DNA of 25,431 nt from JBCCEV01 sp039030125 (GTDB taxonomy: Bacteria > Pseudomonadota > Gammaproteobacteria > Ga0077536). Numbering within the stretch: the stretch's first letter is position 1; the number at the start of each line of letters is the position of its first letter. This document shows positions 7,529 to 16,098 of the stretch, piece after piece. The notes below the pieces were generated by a model, which ran no database searches, was not told the DNA's origin, and was given only the letters and a program-made list of their open reading frames with translations. A program made the translations under genes and the position numbers. The DNA lies in the NCBI GenBank assembly GCA_039030125.1, contig JBCCEV010000046.1, positions 1-25,431 on the forward strand, in the 5' to 3' direction.

Positions 7529-9514
7529 ATGACCGCGAGCAGCTTTATCGTTACCTCAAAACTGCGGCCTCGACTTTGGTGGCCGCTGTTTTTGGTGGCG
7601 CTCCTCGCGACCTCCCTGTGCGCAAACTGTGATAGTTCCTATGATCCGGGCCGCTCGCGCGGCCTGATTCAGAGCGCCCTGGAGGCGCAGCGCGCCGGAC
7701 GACACGAAGAAGCCAAGAAACTGGTAGCGGGTCATGAAGCCCATCCGCTGTACCCCTACTACCTTTATTTTGATATCCGCCGGCGGCTCCATCGGTTGCC
7801 TGAAGCTGAGGTCAGCCAATTTTTAACCGGCTACGACGAGTCCTATCTCGCCGACAAACTTCGCATCGAGTGGCTGAAGCGTCTCGCGACCCGCCAACGG
7901 TGGAATTCCTATCTCACCTACTATCGTCCGCAAAGCGACGTCACTATGCGCTGTTTGCAAATCAAGGCGCGGATCCGCGAAGGACATTCAGAAGGCGTAG
8001 TCGCTGACGCCAAAGCCCTATGGCTGGTCGGCAAGTCGCAACCCGAGGAGTGCGATCCCGCCTTCGAGGCGTTGTACGCAAGCGTTGAACTTACCAATGA
8101 CTTGGTTTGGCAACGGATCTGGCTGGCGGCGAACAACGGCAAATTTTCACTTGCTCAGTATCTGGCAAAAAAGTTGTCGACACCGCAATGGCGGCATCGG
8201 GCGACCCTGCTGACCCGAGCCCATCACAATCCACAAGCGCTCTTAAAGGCCAAGGATACGGACCTCAACGACCCGCAGGTTCGCGAAATCCTAACTTACG
8301 CAATAAAAAGGCTGACCCGGGTCAACGTAAATCAGGCGATCAAGCAGTGGCCCACGTTGCGCCGGGAACTACCGCTCGATGAGCGCCAGAGTGCCGAAGT
8401 AAAGCGGGCCATCGCGGTGCGGGCTGCCGCTAAGGATCACGACCAAAGTATCTCTTTACTCAACGCAGTGCCGTATTCGCACGTGGATGAGAAAGTCGAG
8501 CGTTATCGGCTGCGTGATGGGATCGCCAAGCGCGCATGGCAAAGCCTGATCGATTGGACTCGCCATGACCCCCAATCCGACGTTAGCAAGCTCCGCTGGC
8601 GTTACTGGCGCGCGCACGCGCTTAAGGAACTTGGGCGCGGGGAGCAAGCTGAATTAATACTTGAGGAACTCGCCGCGCAACGCGATTACTACGGGTTCGT
8701 CGCCGCCGACATGCTCGGTAAAGACTACGACTTTAATTTCGTACCCATAGCCGCGACCGACGCCGAAATCGCCGAGGTTTCCGCGATCCCAGGCATGCGC
8801 CGGGCAGGAGAACTCTACCAGCTTGATATGAAATTTTGGGCGCGTCGGGAATGGCAGCACGAAGTCAAAAAAATGAGTCAACGCGAACAGGAGATCGCAG
8901 CCGCGCTAGCCGCGCAGTGGGGGTGGTATGACCGCGCAATTTTCGCTTTGGGAAGTGCGCAGTCCTACGACGATCTCGAGCTTCGTTTTCCGCTGATGTA
9001 CGTGGATCAAGTTCTGAATTTTGCGACTGCTCGCAAGCTAAAACCCGCGAGGATGCTCGCAATTATTCGCTCCGAAAGCGCTTTCATTCCCGATGTCCGT
9101 TCACCCGCTGGCGCCCTGGGACTGATGCAATTGATGCCGGCGACCGCGAGAGAAATGGCTAATCAAACCGGCATCAAGCTGCCCAGCGCCAAAACGCTGT
9201 ACCAACCAGCGAAGAATATTGCGCTCGGTAGCGCTTATCTTGCACAAATGCTCAGACGATTTAACGATAATTTCGCGATGGCCGCGGCTGCTTACAATGC
9301 CGGACCGCACCGCGTGCGGCAGTGGCGCTCACGCAAAGCCTGTATTCCGCTCAAGCTTTGGGTTGATACGATCCCGTTCACTGAAACCCGGCGCTATGTG
9401 AGACGCGCCTTTTTCTACACCGCTGTTTATCAATGGCGCCTGGGTGAGGATATCGACCGTTTAGTCGATCAGTTCTCCCCCATACCGCCACGAGGCAAGA
9501 AAACATGCAATTAA
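7529..9514 (+). CDS. slt: Soluble lytic murein transglycosylase
   Basis: 661 residues, close to E. coli Slt70 (645 with signal). The N-terminus has basic residues then a hydrophobic run (WWPLFLVALLATSLCA), a Sec signal for export to the periplasm. A long alpha-superhelical U/L region fills about residues 40-480. The C-terminal catalytic SLT domain carries IIRSESAF with catalytic Glu516, then SPAGALGLMQLMPATA and AAAYNAGPHRVRQW, the three classic family-1 motifs. The enzyme cleaves the MurNAc-GlcNAc bond of peptidoglycan with formation of 1,6-anhydroMurNAc during wall turnover. It is divergent from the CULT-domain gene (53 bases apart) and overlaps the following reductase gene by 10 bases. Confidence 0.96.
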   Translation: MTASSFIVTSKLRPRLWWPLFLVALLATSLCANCDSSYDPGRSRGLIQSALEAQRAGRHEEAKKLVAGHEAHPLYPYYLYFDIRRRLHRLPEAEVSQFLTGYDESYLADKLRIEWLKRLATRQRWNSYLTYYRPQSDVTMRCLQIKARIREGHSEGVVADAKALWLVGKSQPEECDPAFEALYASVELTNDLVWQRIWLAANNGKFSLAQYLAKKLSTPQWRHRATLLTRAHHNPQALLKAKDTDLNDPQVREILTYAIKRLTRVNVNQAIKQWPTLRRELPLDERQSAEVKRAIAVRAAAKDHDQSISLLNAVPYSHVDEKVERYRLRDGIAKRAWQSLIDWTRHDPQSDVSKLRWRYWRAHALKELGRGEQAELILEELAAQRDYYGFVAADMLGKDYDFNFVPIAATDAEIAEVSAIPGMRRAGELYQLDMKFWARREWQHEVKKMSQREQEIAAALAAQWGWYDRAIFALGSAQSYDDLELRFPLMYVDQVLNFATARKLKPARMLAIIRSESAFIPDVRSPAGALGLMQLMPATAREMANQTGIKLPSAKTLYQPAKNIALGSAYLAQMLRRFNDNFAMAAAAYNAGPHRVRQWRSRKACIPLKLWVDTIPFTETRRYVRRAFFYTAVYQWRLGEDIDRLVDQFSPIPPRGKKTCN

Positions 9515-10485
9515 ACGACAACATCATCGGGATCTTCGGCGGCACAGGGTTCATAGGCACGAGCTTCGCGAATCAGCTCGTCGCGAACGGCGCACGAGTG
9601 CGCGTCTACACCCGAAACCTCGATAAATCTCAAAAGGTTTCCACGCTACCCGGCGTCGAACAGCGGCTATACGATCCCACTTCCCCAGATAGTATTAATG
9701 ACATCACCGCTGACGTGGACACCCTCGTCAATCTCGTCGGGATCCTCAATGAGCGCGGCGATAACGGCAAAGGTTTCAGACGCGTGCATGTCGATCTCAC
9801 CGAGCGCCTCCTTGCCGCCTGCCGCCAGAATCAGATTGCGAGATTCGTGTATTTAAGTGCCTTGCAGGCGGACCCATTCGCCAACAGCTACTACCTTCGA
9901 ACCAAAGGTGAGGCTGAACAATTGATTCGAAATGCGACTGCGACCACCGGACTCATCAGCCATATTGTCAGGCCCTCGGTGGTGTTTGGTCCTGGAGATG
10001 ATTTCACCAATCGCTTTGCTACCTTGATTCGCCTAATGCCAGGGTTTTTCCCGCTTGCCAGTACCGAGTCAAAATTCCAGCCGATTTATCTCCACAACCT
10101 TATCGAGTTCCTGATAGCGCTCGTCGCCAACCCTGACTTACGCAGTGCGCGCCACGATGTCGGCGGGCCCGACGTAGTCTCCTTGGGCGAAATCGTGACC
10201 CTCATCGCGAAGGTGATGAATAAGAGGCTACATGTCATAGCACTACCCAATGCGATCGCGAAGCTGCAAGCGAACATCTTGGAGTACGTCCCCGGAAAAC
10301 CGCTGTCGCGAGACAACTTGAGGTCGTTACAGAACGATTCGGTGGTCGTGGGAACAAACGCCCTGGACGAATTTGGGATCGCCAAGAGTTCCATGGCGGC
10401 GATTCTCCCCAGCTATCTCGGCACGGACACTCCGCAGTTGCGTCGCGACTCCTGGCGGACTGGCGTCAAACGAAATCAGAGCTGA
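9505..10485 (+). CDS. NAD(P)-binding epimerase/reductase of the complex I NDUFA9 type
   Basis: 326 residues. The N-terminal Rossmann motif GIFGGTGFIG is at about 9-18, followed by VNLVGIL and a VYLSALQAD strand. A YLRTK sequence retains the YxxxK layout of extended SDRs, and the segment IVRPSVVFGPGDDF is typical of COG0702 / NDUFA9-like proteins. Mitochondrial NDUFA9 is an accessory subunit of respiratory complex I with a tightly bound nucleotide. In bacteria these homologues are free-standing, often beside slt and cca, and have no proven reaction. It overlaps slt by 10 bases and its TGA shares a base with the ATG of cca, so the three form an operon. Confidence 0.9.
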   Translation: MQLNDNIIGIFGGTGFIGTSFANQLVANGARVRVYTRNLDKSQKVSTLPGVEQRLYDPTSPDSINDITADVDTLVNLVGILNERGDNGKGFRRVHVDLTERLLAACRQNQIARFVYLSALQADPFANSYYLRTKGEAEQLIRNATATTGLISHIVRPSVVFGPGDDFTNRFATLIRLMPGFFPLASTESKFQPIYLHNLIEFLIALVANPDLRSARHDVGGPDVVSLGEIVTLIAKVMNKRLHVIALPNAIAKLQANILEYVPGKPLSRDNLRSLQNDSVVVGTNALDEFGIAKSSMAAILPSYLGTDTPQLRRDSWRTGVKRNQS

Positions 10486-11693
10486 TGCAGATCTTCGAGG
10501 TTGGCGGCGCGGTTCGTGACAGCCTGCTCGGCCATCGTGTCAAAGATCGAGATTGGGTCGTGGTTGGGGGCACGGCCCAAGCCTTGCTTGAGCGAGGTTT
10601 CCAGCAGGTCGGCGCCAATTTCCCGGTGTTTCTGCATCCCGACACTAAAGAGGAATACGCGCTCGCGCGCACCGAGCGAAAAACAGCGCCCGGTTATCAA
10701 GGCTTTGCGGTCTCATTCGAACCTGAGGTAACGCTAGAAGACGACCTGGCCCGGCGCGACCTCACGATCAACGCCATGGCCCGTGGCGAGGACGGCGAAA
10801 TAATCGATCCGTTCGACGGCCAGAGTGACCTGCACCACGGCGTCTTACGTCATGTGACCAATGCCTTCGTTGAGGACCCGTTGCGGATCTTGCGGGTGGC
10901 AAGATTCGCAGCCCGGTTTGGTTTTCGAGTCGCCGACGAAACCCATCACTTAATGCAGCAAATGGCCGCGAGCGGCGAGCTTGAGACACTGGTCGCCGAG
11001 CGCGTGTGGACCGAAACCAGCCGCGCACTAATGGAGCGCTATCCGGACCGGTTTATCAGCACGTTACGCGATTGCAATGCGCTGGCGGTGGTATTCCCAG
11101 AGATCGATCAGTTATTTGGTGTTCCCCACAGCCGCCAATTTCACCCGGAACTTGATGCCGGCGAGTACTTGCTTTCAAGGCTTAGAGACTGCGTTGAATA
11201 CAATGCCGCGCTAGAAGTGCGGTTCGCCGTGTTCGCGCACGACCTCGGCAAAGGTGAGACACCCGTGGCAAGCTTGCCCGGCCATCAGAGTCACGAGGGC
11301 AGCAGCATTGAATTGATCGACGCCCTGGCGAAACGCTTAAAAGTCCCAACAGCGTTGCGGGAAATAGCCGTTTTGGCGGCGGCGCACCATCGCCAAATAC
11401 ACCATGCGAGGGAACTCAATGCGTCGACGATGTTGGAGTTGTTCGAAAAAACGGATGCGCTGCGCAGACCCGATCGCTTCCGTGTAATCACGCAAGCCTG
11501 CGAGATTGCACGCGCAATAAAAAGCGTTTCCGACGGGGAAGACCCGCCCAGTGCTTATCTAGCTGAAGCTTTAGCGTTAGCTCAAGGCGTACAGTTGTCC
11601 GAGAACGAACTGCTAAGCTTGAAGGGCCCGGAAATTGCTGCGCGTTTGCGAAGCTTGCGCCTGGCCGCCCTCAGCGGCATGCGTAACGAATGA
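10485..11693 (+). CDS. cca: CCA tRNA nucleotidyltransferase with HD domain (multifunctional CCA protein)
   Basis: 402 residues. Adds or repairs the 3'-CCA of tRNAs. Class II signatures: VGGAVRDSLLG (6-16), the metal-binding DRD at 21-23, RRDLTINAMA for ribose recognition, and the VEDPLRILRVARFAARF block that reads CTP/ATP. The C-terminal HD domain (AVFAHDLGKGETP, H252-D253) gives phosphohydrolase activities in gammaproteobacterial Cca; E. coli Cca is 412 residues. The start overlaps the preceding stop by one base (TGATG). Its 3' end overlaps the convergent cyclase/FHA gene by 23 bases, with no terminator visible. The tRNA in this window encodes its own CCA, so Cca here may serve mainly in repair. 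Confidence 0.97.
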   Translation: MQIFEVGGAVRDSLLGHRVKDRDWVVVGGTAQALLERGFQQVGANFPVFLHPDTKEEYALARTERKTAPGYQGFAVSFEPEVTLEDDLARRDLTINAMARGEDGEIIDPFDGQSDLHHGVLRHVTNAFVEDPLRILRVARFAARFGFRVADETHHLMQQMAASGELETLVAERVWTETSRALMERYPDRFISTLRDCNALAVVFPEIDQLFGVPHSRQFHPELDAGEYLLSRLRDCVEYNAALEVRFAVFAHDLGKGETPVASLPGHQSHEGSSIELIDALAKRLKVPTALREIAVLAAAHHRQIHHARELNASTMLELFEKTDALRRPDRFRVITQACEIARAIKSVSDGEDPPSAYLAEALALAQGVQLSENELLSLKGPEIAARLRSLRLAALSGMRNE

Positions 11694-12567
11694 TGTGCCG
11701 CTGTTCTCCAGCTTCAGGTTTACCGAGAGCGATTTGACCACTGTCGCTAATTCGAGTGGTCTCGCGCTTGAGCTCGCTGTGAGTTCCCTCACCGTCTGGC
11801 ATCACCACTGAGCCGTTCATACTGTTGTCGGTGACCGTGCCTCGACCACGAGAGAATTGCGCGCTCAAATGGTGTCGCGATACGAGATCAGAGGCGACCA
11901 CCAGATCGTTACTCGGTGAGCGTCCGACCGAAATCACCGGGTGCTGTTCATTGATAACGACTTGCTGGTTCTCATAACTGAACGTGATTTCTCGATAGCT
12001 TTTAGGCGCGGCTCTAACTGCCTCGCCGCCGTAGGCGGTTATCGATTCAACGTCCCAAATAACTTCATGCAATTCCATATGCTGAACTGAAATAAAGGTC
12101 CAGGTTTCGTCGGCCACATAACGGGTTACGGCGCGATAAATGCGCGGCAACTGGTCAACGAGAATACTGGTAGCCAAGGTTTGCTCTGGCTTAGCGTTGG
12201 TCGCCGCCCAATTCGCAATCTTCATGCTTTCAGCAAGTAGAGGATCGCCTTCTTCGGGAAGCGGGCCGTAGTGCAAACCGATCTTGAGGGTGACGGGCAC
12301 ATCGGCATCAGGATCGCGCCACTCTTCGATTCCCGCGTGCATTTCGCTTGCCGCGCCGGTGGCTTCGGTGCAATCGCCGAAAACGCAGCGCACTTCATCG
12401 CCGACTTCCGCAAGTACGACGCCGCTGTGCTCAGCGGCAACCGCTTTCACGATCTCCAGGCAATCACTAACCAGGGTACGCGCTTTTTGGTCACCCTCGT
12501 GCTCGTAAAGTGCGGTGCTTCCCGCGACGTCTACCGACAATAGGGCTTTGCTATCTGCATCACTCAT
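11671..12567 (-). CDS. Class III nucleotide-cyclase homology domain plus FHA domain, probable signalling protein
   Basis: 298 residues, cytoplasmic (no signal or membrane segment). Residues about 5-170 look like a class III adenylate/guanylate cyclase domain: LLSVDVAGSTALYE with metal-site D13, and LAEVGDEVRCVF with the second Asp, D57. The adenine-selecting Lys four residues before D57 is Ala53, and the transition-state Arg after the conserved Asn (KIANWAAT) is Thr. Cyclase activity is therefore doubtful and the domain may only bind nucleotide or dimerise. Residues about 207-290 form an intact FHA domain: SVGRSPSND, VSRHH and DNSMNGS, the phosphothreonine-binding set (R216, S230, N251). The gene overlaps the 3' end of cca by 23 bases. 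No Ser/Thr kinase gene is in the window, so its phosphopeptide partner is unknown. Confidence 0.88.
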   Translation of the reverse strand: MSDADSKALLSVDVAGSTALYEHEGDQKARTLVSDCLEIVKAVAAEHSGVVLAEVGDEVRCVFGDCTEATGAASEMHAGIEEWRDPDADVPVTLKIGLHYGPLPEEGDPLLAESMKIANWAATNAKPEQTLATSILVDQLPRIYRAVTRYVADETWTFISVQHMELHEVIWDVESITAYGGEAVRAAPKSYREITFSYENQQVVINEQHPVISVGRSPSNDLVVASDLVSRHHLSAQFSRGRGTVTDNSMNGSVVMPDGEGTHSELKRETTRISDSGQIALGKPEAGEQRHIIRYACR

Positions 12568-12643
12568 GGCTGGCCGAGCACCCTATCACGGACGCCGCCA
12601 GTACGTCCGCAACTAAATCATAAACTAGTGTCAGGTCTGGAAA

Positions 12644-13279
12644 TTAACCCTTGGCGCCCCAAACCTCCTCAAGGCGATCATCGCGGCCGCACGCATAGCG
12701 ATAGTAACGGTAGCGGACGGGATTCTTGAGGTAATAGTCTTGGTGATATTCCTCGGCGACATAAAACTGCGTGGCCGCGACAATCTCGGTTTGTATCGTC
12801 TGCGGAAACGGCTTGTTGCTTTGCAACGCAGCTAAGGATTCCATGGCCGCTGTCTTTTGCCCATCATCGTGATAAAAAATCGCGCTGCGGTACTGAGTGC
12901 CATTGTCGCAAAACTGCTTGTTCGCCACAGTCGGGTCAATGTTGCGCCAGAAAATTTCAAGCAAGGTCTGGTAGGACACGATCTTCGGGTCGTAGACGAT
13001 CTGTACCACCTCCGCGTGGCCGGTGTTGCCGGAGGAGACTTGCTCGTAGCTCGGGTCTTTCAAGTCGCCCCCCATGTAACCCGAAATGGTCGCCACCACG
13101 CCTTCCAGCTTGTCGTAGGGCGGTTCCATACACCAAAAGCATCCGCCAGCGAAGGTTGCAACGGCTTTGCCGTCCGAGCGCATTGCGGCGCCCTGCTCCG
13201 CCCCGGTGTTCCACGCAATGCCGACCAACAATCCCGATACGGCGAGGGCCGAGCCAATGATTCCCAAGCGCATAGACAT
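12644..13279 (-). CDS. msrA: Peptide methionine-S-sulfoxide reductase, probably exported
   Basis: 211 residues. Catalytic motif GGCFWC with nucleophile Cys47, then the family blocks GYMGGDLKDPSYEQVSSG, GHAEVVQIVYD, QFCDNGTQYRSAIF and AEEYHQDYY. It reduces the S-epimer of methionine sulfoxide in proteins. The N-terminus (about residues 1-30, MSMRLGIIGSALAVSGLLVG...) is hydrophobic with one Arg in front, so a signal peptide or N-terminal anchor is likely and the enzyme would act in the periplasm. A Cys near the C-terminus (YACGRDD) could be the resolving residue. No msrB partner is seen nearby. The start is 2 bases after the uppP stop, placing it in a midA-uppP-msrA operon. Confidence 0.95.
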   Translation of the reverse strand: MSMRLGIIGSALAVSGLLVGIAWNTGAEQGAAMRSDGKAVATFAGGCFWCMEPPYDKLEGVVATISGYMGGDLKDPSYEQVSSGNTGHAEVVQIVYDPKIVSYQTLLEIFWRNIDPTVANKQFCDNGTQYRSAIFYHDDGQKTAAMESLAALQSNKPFPQTIQTEIVAATQFYVAEEYHQDYYLKNPVRYRYYRYACGRDDRLEEVWGAKG

Positions 13280-13281
13280 TC

Positions 13282-14133
13282 CTAAATCCTCACTCCCGTT
13301 GTTCTGACCATTGATTGAGCTTCAAGTTGCATCGGCGTCGAATCCAACACTGCAAACAACAACGCGCCAAGTGCTATCCGATAGATGAAGAAAGGCAGCA
13401 TGCCGATGCGTTGAATGAAGCCCAGAAAAAGATGGATACACAGATACGCACTGAGCGCCGACAAGACAGTGACGATCGCGACCGGCACTACAAAGGCGGG
13501 TTCGAAAGAAGTCACCGACCGAAGCTGCCAGCCGCCAGCCAACGCAATCACGGGGATTGATAGCAAAAATGAAAACCGTGCGGCAGCTTCACGCGAGTAC
13601 CCTAACGCAAGTCCAGCAGTCATCGTGATCCCGGAGCGCGAGGTACCCGGGACCAAGGCAAGGGCCTGGGCCAAGCCGACGCCAATCGCATGTTTAAGCG
13701 TGAGCGTGTGAAGTTCTCGTTGTTTTCTTCCCGCCAAATCCGAGGCGTAAAGCGCGACACCAAAGCCGATGGTGGTCACCGCGATCACCAATGGCGACCG
13801 GAGATAAACTTCGATGAAATCCTTCGCCAGCAACCCGCAAAGACCGACAGGTATGGTGCCAATCAAAATTCCCCAGGCAAGCCGTGACTCGTTGCTGTTT
13901 TGCCCGGCAAGCGATTGACACCACGCGCGCACGAGTGCCGCCAGATCCTGGCGAAAATAAAACAAAACCGCGAACAGCGAACCGCAATGCGCGGCAATAT
14001 CAATGACCAGACCCTGATCGCGCCAGCCCGTTAGGTGCGGAATCAGCACCAAGTGCCCAGAGCTTGAGATCGGCAGGAACTCAGTAACGCCTTGTACCAG
14101 CGCGATGATGATCAGTTGAACGACTTCCATCAT
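13282..14133 (-). CDS. uppP: Undecaprenyl-diphosphate phosphatase (BacA type)
   Basis: 283 residues from the ATG at 14133 (MMEVVQLIIIALVQGV), which follows the upstream stop by one base; a longer open frame to 14196 would run into midA and adds non-family residues. Integral membrane protein that recycles undecaprenyl diphosphate to the monophosphate carrier used for peptidoglycan and other wall polymers, and confers bacitracin resistance. Both signature motifs are present: GVTEFLPISSSGHL near the N-terminus with its essential Glu and Ser/His, and VPGTSRSGIT in the middle with the catalytic Arg. About eight hydrophobic segments are readable. E. coli also has bacA next to cca in this neighbourhood. 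Confidence 0.96.
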   Translation of the reverse strand: MMEVVQLIIIALVQGVTEFLPISSSGHLVLIPHLTGWRDQGLVIDIAAHCGSLFAVLFYFRQDLAALVRAWCQSLAGQNSNESRLAWGILIGTIPVGLCGLLAKDFIEVYLRSPLVIAVTTIGFGVALYASDLAGRKQRELHTLTLKHAIGVGLAQALALVPGTSRSGITMTAGLALGYSREAAARFSFLLSIPVIALAGGWQLRSVTSFEPAFVVPVAIVTVLSALSAYLCIHLFLGFIQRIGMLPFFIYRIALGALLFAVLDSTPMQLEAQSMVRTTGVRI

Positions 14134-14134
14134 C

Positions 14135-15304
14135 TCATGCCATTGGCGCCAACCGATGGCGGTAGTCATTAATGAAGCCGCGCAAATGCGCGTCACAGTT
14201 ATTGCTCAAAGCCATAACTTTGAAAGTCTCGCCCATTTCCCCAGCCAGGATTAAACGCTTGGCCTCGTTCGTGCTATCGACGCGTTGTTCGCCCGCTACA
14301 CCTTGATCGAGGCGTTCGAGCAAACCGGTCGCTAACAGAAAACCTGCTTGGGTGGTGTAGCCGGCGAGTTCAAAACCCGCATCGAACGCAAGGTTCGCGA
14401 GCATCGTGAAATTAACCGCGACAGTCAGATCCTGTGCTCCAGGCTGGGCAAAAGGATCATCGACCAAACGATGTTTGAAGTAGCATTTTAATGTGCCGTC
14501 GCGGCGCGATGGGTGGTAGTACTCGTGCGCCGGATAGCCATAATCACAAACCAACACAACACAACCATCGTCCGCCGGAACAAGCTTGCGCATCCACTGG
14601 CAGAGATCGGTGTGAATTTCGCTTTGAAAACCCACGCCCAATGCCGCGGATTGGGGCAACTCAGCGGCGGCCAAAGTCATGTCCGGCTCAAAAACCCCGC
14701 CTTCAACCCAGCGGAAATCCTGCCCCTCCACACCGACACCAAGCTCGACGAGGCTGCCCCCATCAAGCACACGAAAGCGTTTGGCCGGCAATGCATCTAA
14801 AACTTCGTTCGCGATCGCGACTCCGGTAAGGCAATCGTCGCCACTCAACGAAGGACGCCAAGCGAAACGTTCCACAAGTCGCGGCGCCAGGCTACTCTCC
14901 ACCAGCTCCTGCTGACGGGTTCTTAAGCCCGCACTCGGCTCAATGATGGTATAGCGCTCTGGCGCCACGCCCTGCCGGTCCAGTTCTTTGATCAAGTCCA
15001 CGGCCATCTGGCCGGCGCCGGCGCCGAATTCGGTAATGGCCGGTTCGATATGATCGAACAGCTCCACACACTGCGTCGCCAAGCACTGCGCAAATAACGG
15101 GCCCAACTCTGAGGCCGTCACAAAGTCGCCAGCCGCGCCGAAAATCGTCCCCTGCTCGTAATAACCTAATTCTGGATCGTAGAGCGCGGTGCGCATGAAC
15201 TCATCGAATCCGATCATGCCACCGGCGACTGCGATACGATCTCGCAAAAGCACTCGCATTTCAGTTGTGCGGCCAATTGCTTCAGAATCGCCGTTTTCAA
15301 GCAT
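14135..15304 (-). CDS. SAM-dependent methyltransferase of the MidA/NDUFAF7 family (COG1565)
   Basis: 389 residues. Family hallmarks: YYEQGTIFGAAGDFVTASELGPLFAQ, the SAM-binding ITEFGAGAGQMAVDL, YTIIEPSAGLRTRQQ, ANEVLDALPAKRF, and the late VCDYGYPAHEYYHP and TVAVNFTML segments. In mitochondria NDUFAF7/MidA dimethylates an Arg of a complex I core subunit. Bacterial relatives are widespread, but their substrate is not established. The start at 15304 gives 15 residues before a second possible Met (MRVLLRD), so the N-terminus is uncertain. It is divergent from the pteridine reductase gene (45 bases between starts) and leads the midA-uppP-msrA set. Confidence 0.92.
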   Translation of the reverse strand: MLENGDSEAIGRTTEMRVLLRDRIAVAGGMIGFDEFMRTALYDPELGYYEQGTIFGAAGDFVTASELGPLFAQCLATQCVELFDHIEPAITEFGAGAGQMAVDLIKELDRQGVAPERYTIIEPSAGLRTRQQELVESSLAPRLVERFAWRPSLSGDDCLTGVAIANEVLDALPAKRFRVLDGGSLVELGVGVEGQDFRWVEGGVFEPDMTLAAAELPQSAALGVGFQSEIHTDLCQWMRKLVPADDGCVVLVCDYGYPAHEYYHPSRRDGTLKCYFKHRLVDDPFAQPGAQDLTVAVNFTMLANLAFDAGFELAGYTTQAGFLLATGLLERLDQGVAGEQRVDSTNEAKRLILAGEMGETFKVMALSNNCDAHLRGFINDYRHRLAPMA

Positions 15305-15349
15305 GACGGTTTCTACTCACTCCGGACCAACGAGAGATCCGCGAACTCA

Positions 15350-16093
15350 ATGTCAAAAAATCAATCCGCTGAGCGCGTCGCCGTTGTCACCGGCGCCGGT
15401 CGTCGCGTGGGAGCCGCGATCACGCAAATTCTGCATCAACAGGGTTTCAATGTCGCCGTGCATTATCTGGCGTCAATTGCTGATGCTCAATCAAACGTCG
15501 ATCGCTTCAATGCAGAACGCCCCGATTCTGCCATTGCGATCAGAGCCGATTTATCCGAGCCCGCTGCCGCCAAAGCGATCGTCTCGGAAGTGCTTACCAA
15601 ATGGGGCCGCCTGGACGCGCTCATCAACAACGCGTCCATTTTTGACCCGACGCCCCTTCTTGATTTCGATGACGCCCTATCGACGCAACTTATGGACATC
15701 AATTTTGCGGCGCCGCTGCGCTTATCGCTGGCTGCAGCCCGCGCTCTGAAGATGCACCGTGGCGCCATCGTCAACGTCAGTGACATCCATGCCGAGCGCC
15801 CCCGTAAAGACTATTTATCTTATTGTGTATCGAAGGCCGCACTGAACGCCTTAACGCGATCACTGGCCTTAGACCTGGCGCCCGAGGTGCGGGTGAATAG
15901 TGTCGCACCGGGTGCCGTTCTATGGGCACCTAGCGATGACGAACCATTGCAACAGACCATTCTTGACCGCACGCCCTTGGCGCGCCGTGGTGAACCCGCG
16001 GATATTGCAAATACGGTCGCTTTTTTACTCAACGCTGAATTCGTGACCGGACAGATCATTCCGGTGGACGGCGGACAGACCATCCGCTTGTAA
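15350..16093 (+). CDS. Pteridine reductase-like short-chain dehydrogenase
   Basis: 247 residues. The nucleotide motif is TGAGRRVG, the TGxxxRxG form that marks PTR1/FolM-type pteridine reductases rather than the usual TGxxxGxG. NNAS is followed by the catalytic region VSDIHAERP...YLSYCVSK, where Tyr and Lys of YxxxK are intact. SVAPGAVLWAPSDDE and TGQIIPVDGGQ close the family pattern. Known members reduce dihydrofolate or dihydrobiopterin (and dihydromonapterin for FolM) with NADPH. Its position opposite folB-folK supports a pterin role. No DHFR gene is in the window, so it might cover that step, but this is inference. It ends 5 bases before the convergent lipoprotein gene. Confidence 0.92.
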   Translation: MSKNQSAERVAVVTGAGRRVGAAITQILHQQGFNVAVHYLASIADAQSNVDRFNAERPDSAIAIRADLSEPAAAKAIVSEVLTKWGRLDALINNASIFDPTPLLDFDDALSTQLMDINFAAPLRLSLAAARALKMHRGAIVNVSDIHAERPRKDYLSYCVSKAALNALTRSLALDLAPEVRVNSVAPGAVLWAPSDDEPLQQTILDRTPLARRGEPADIANTVAFLLNAEFVTGQIIPVDGGQTIRL

Positions 16094-16098
16094 CCCGG

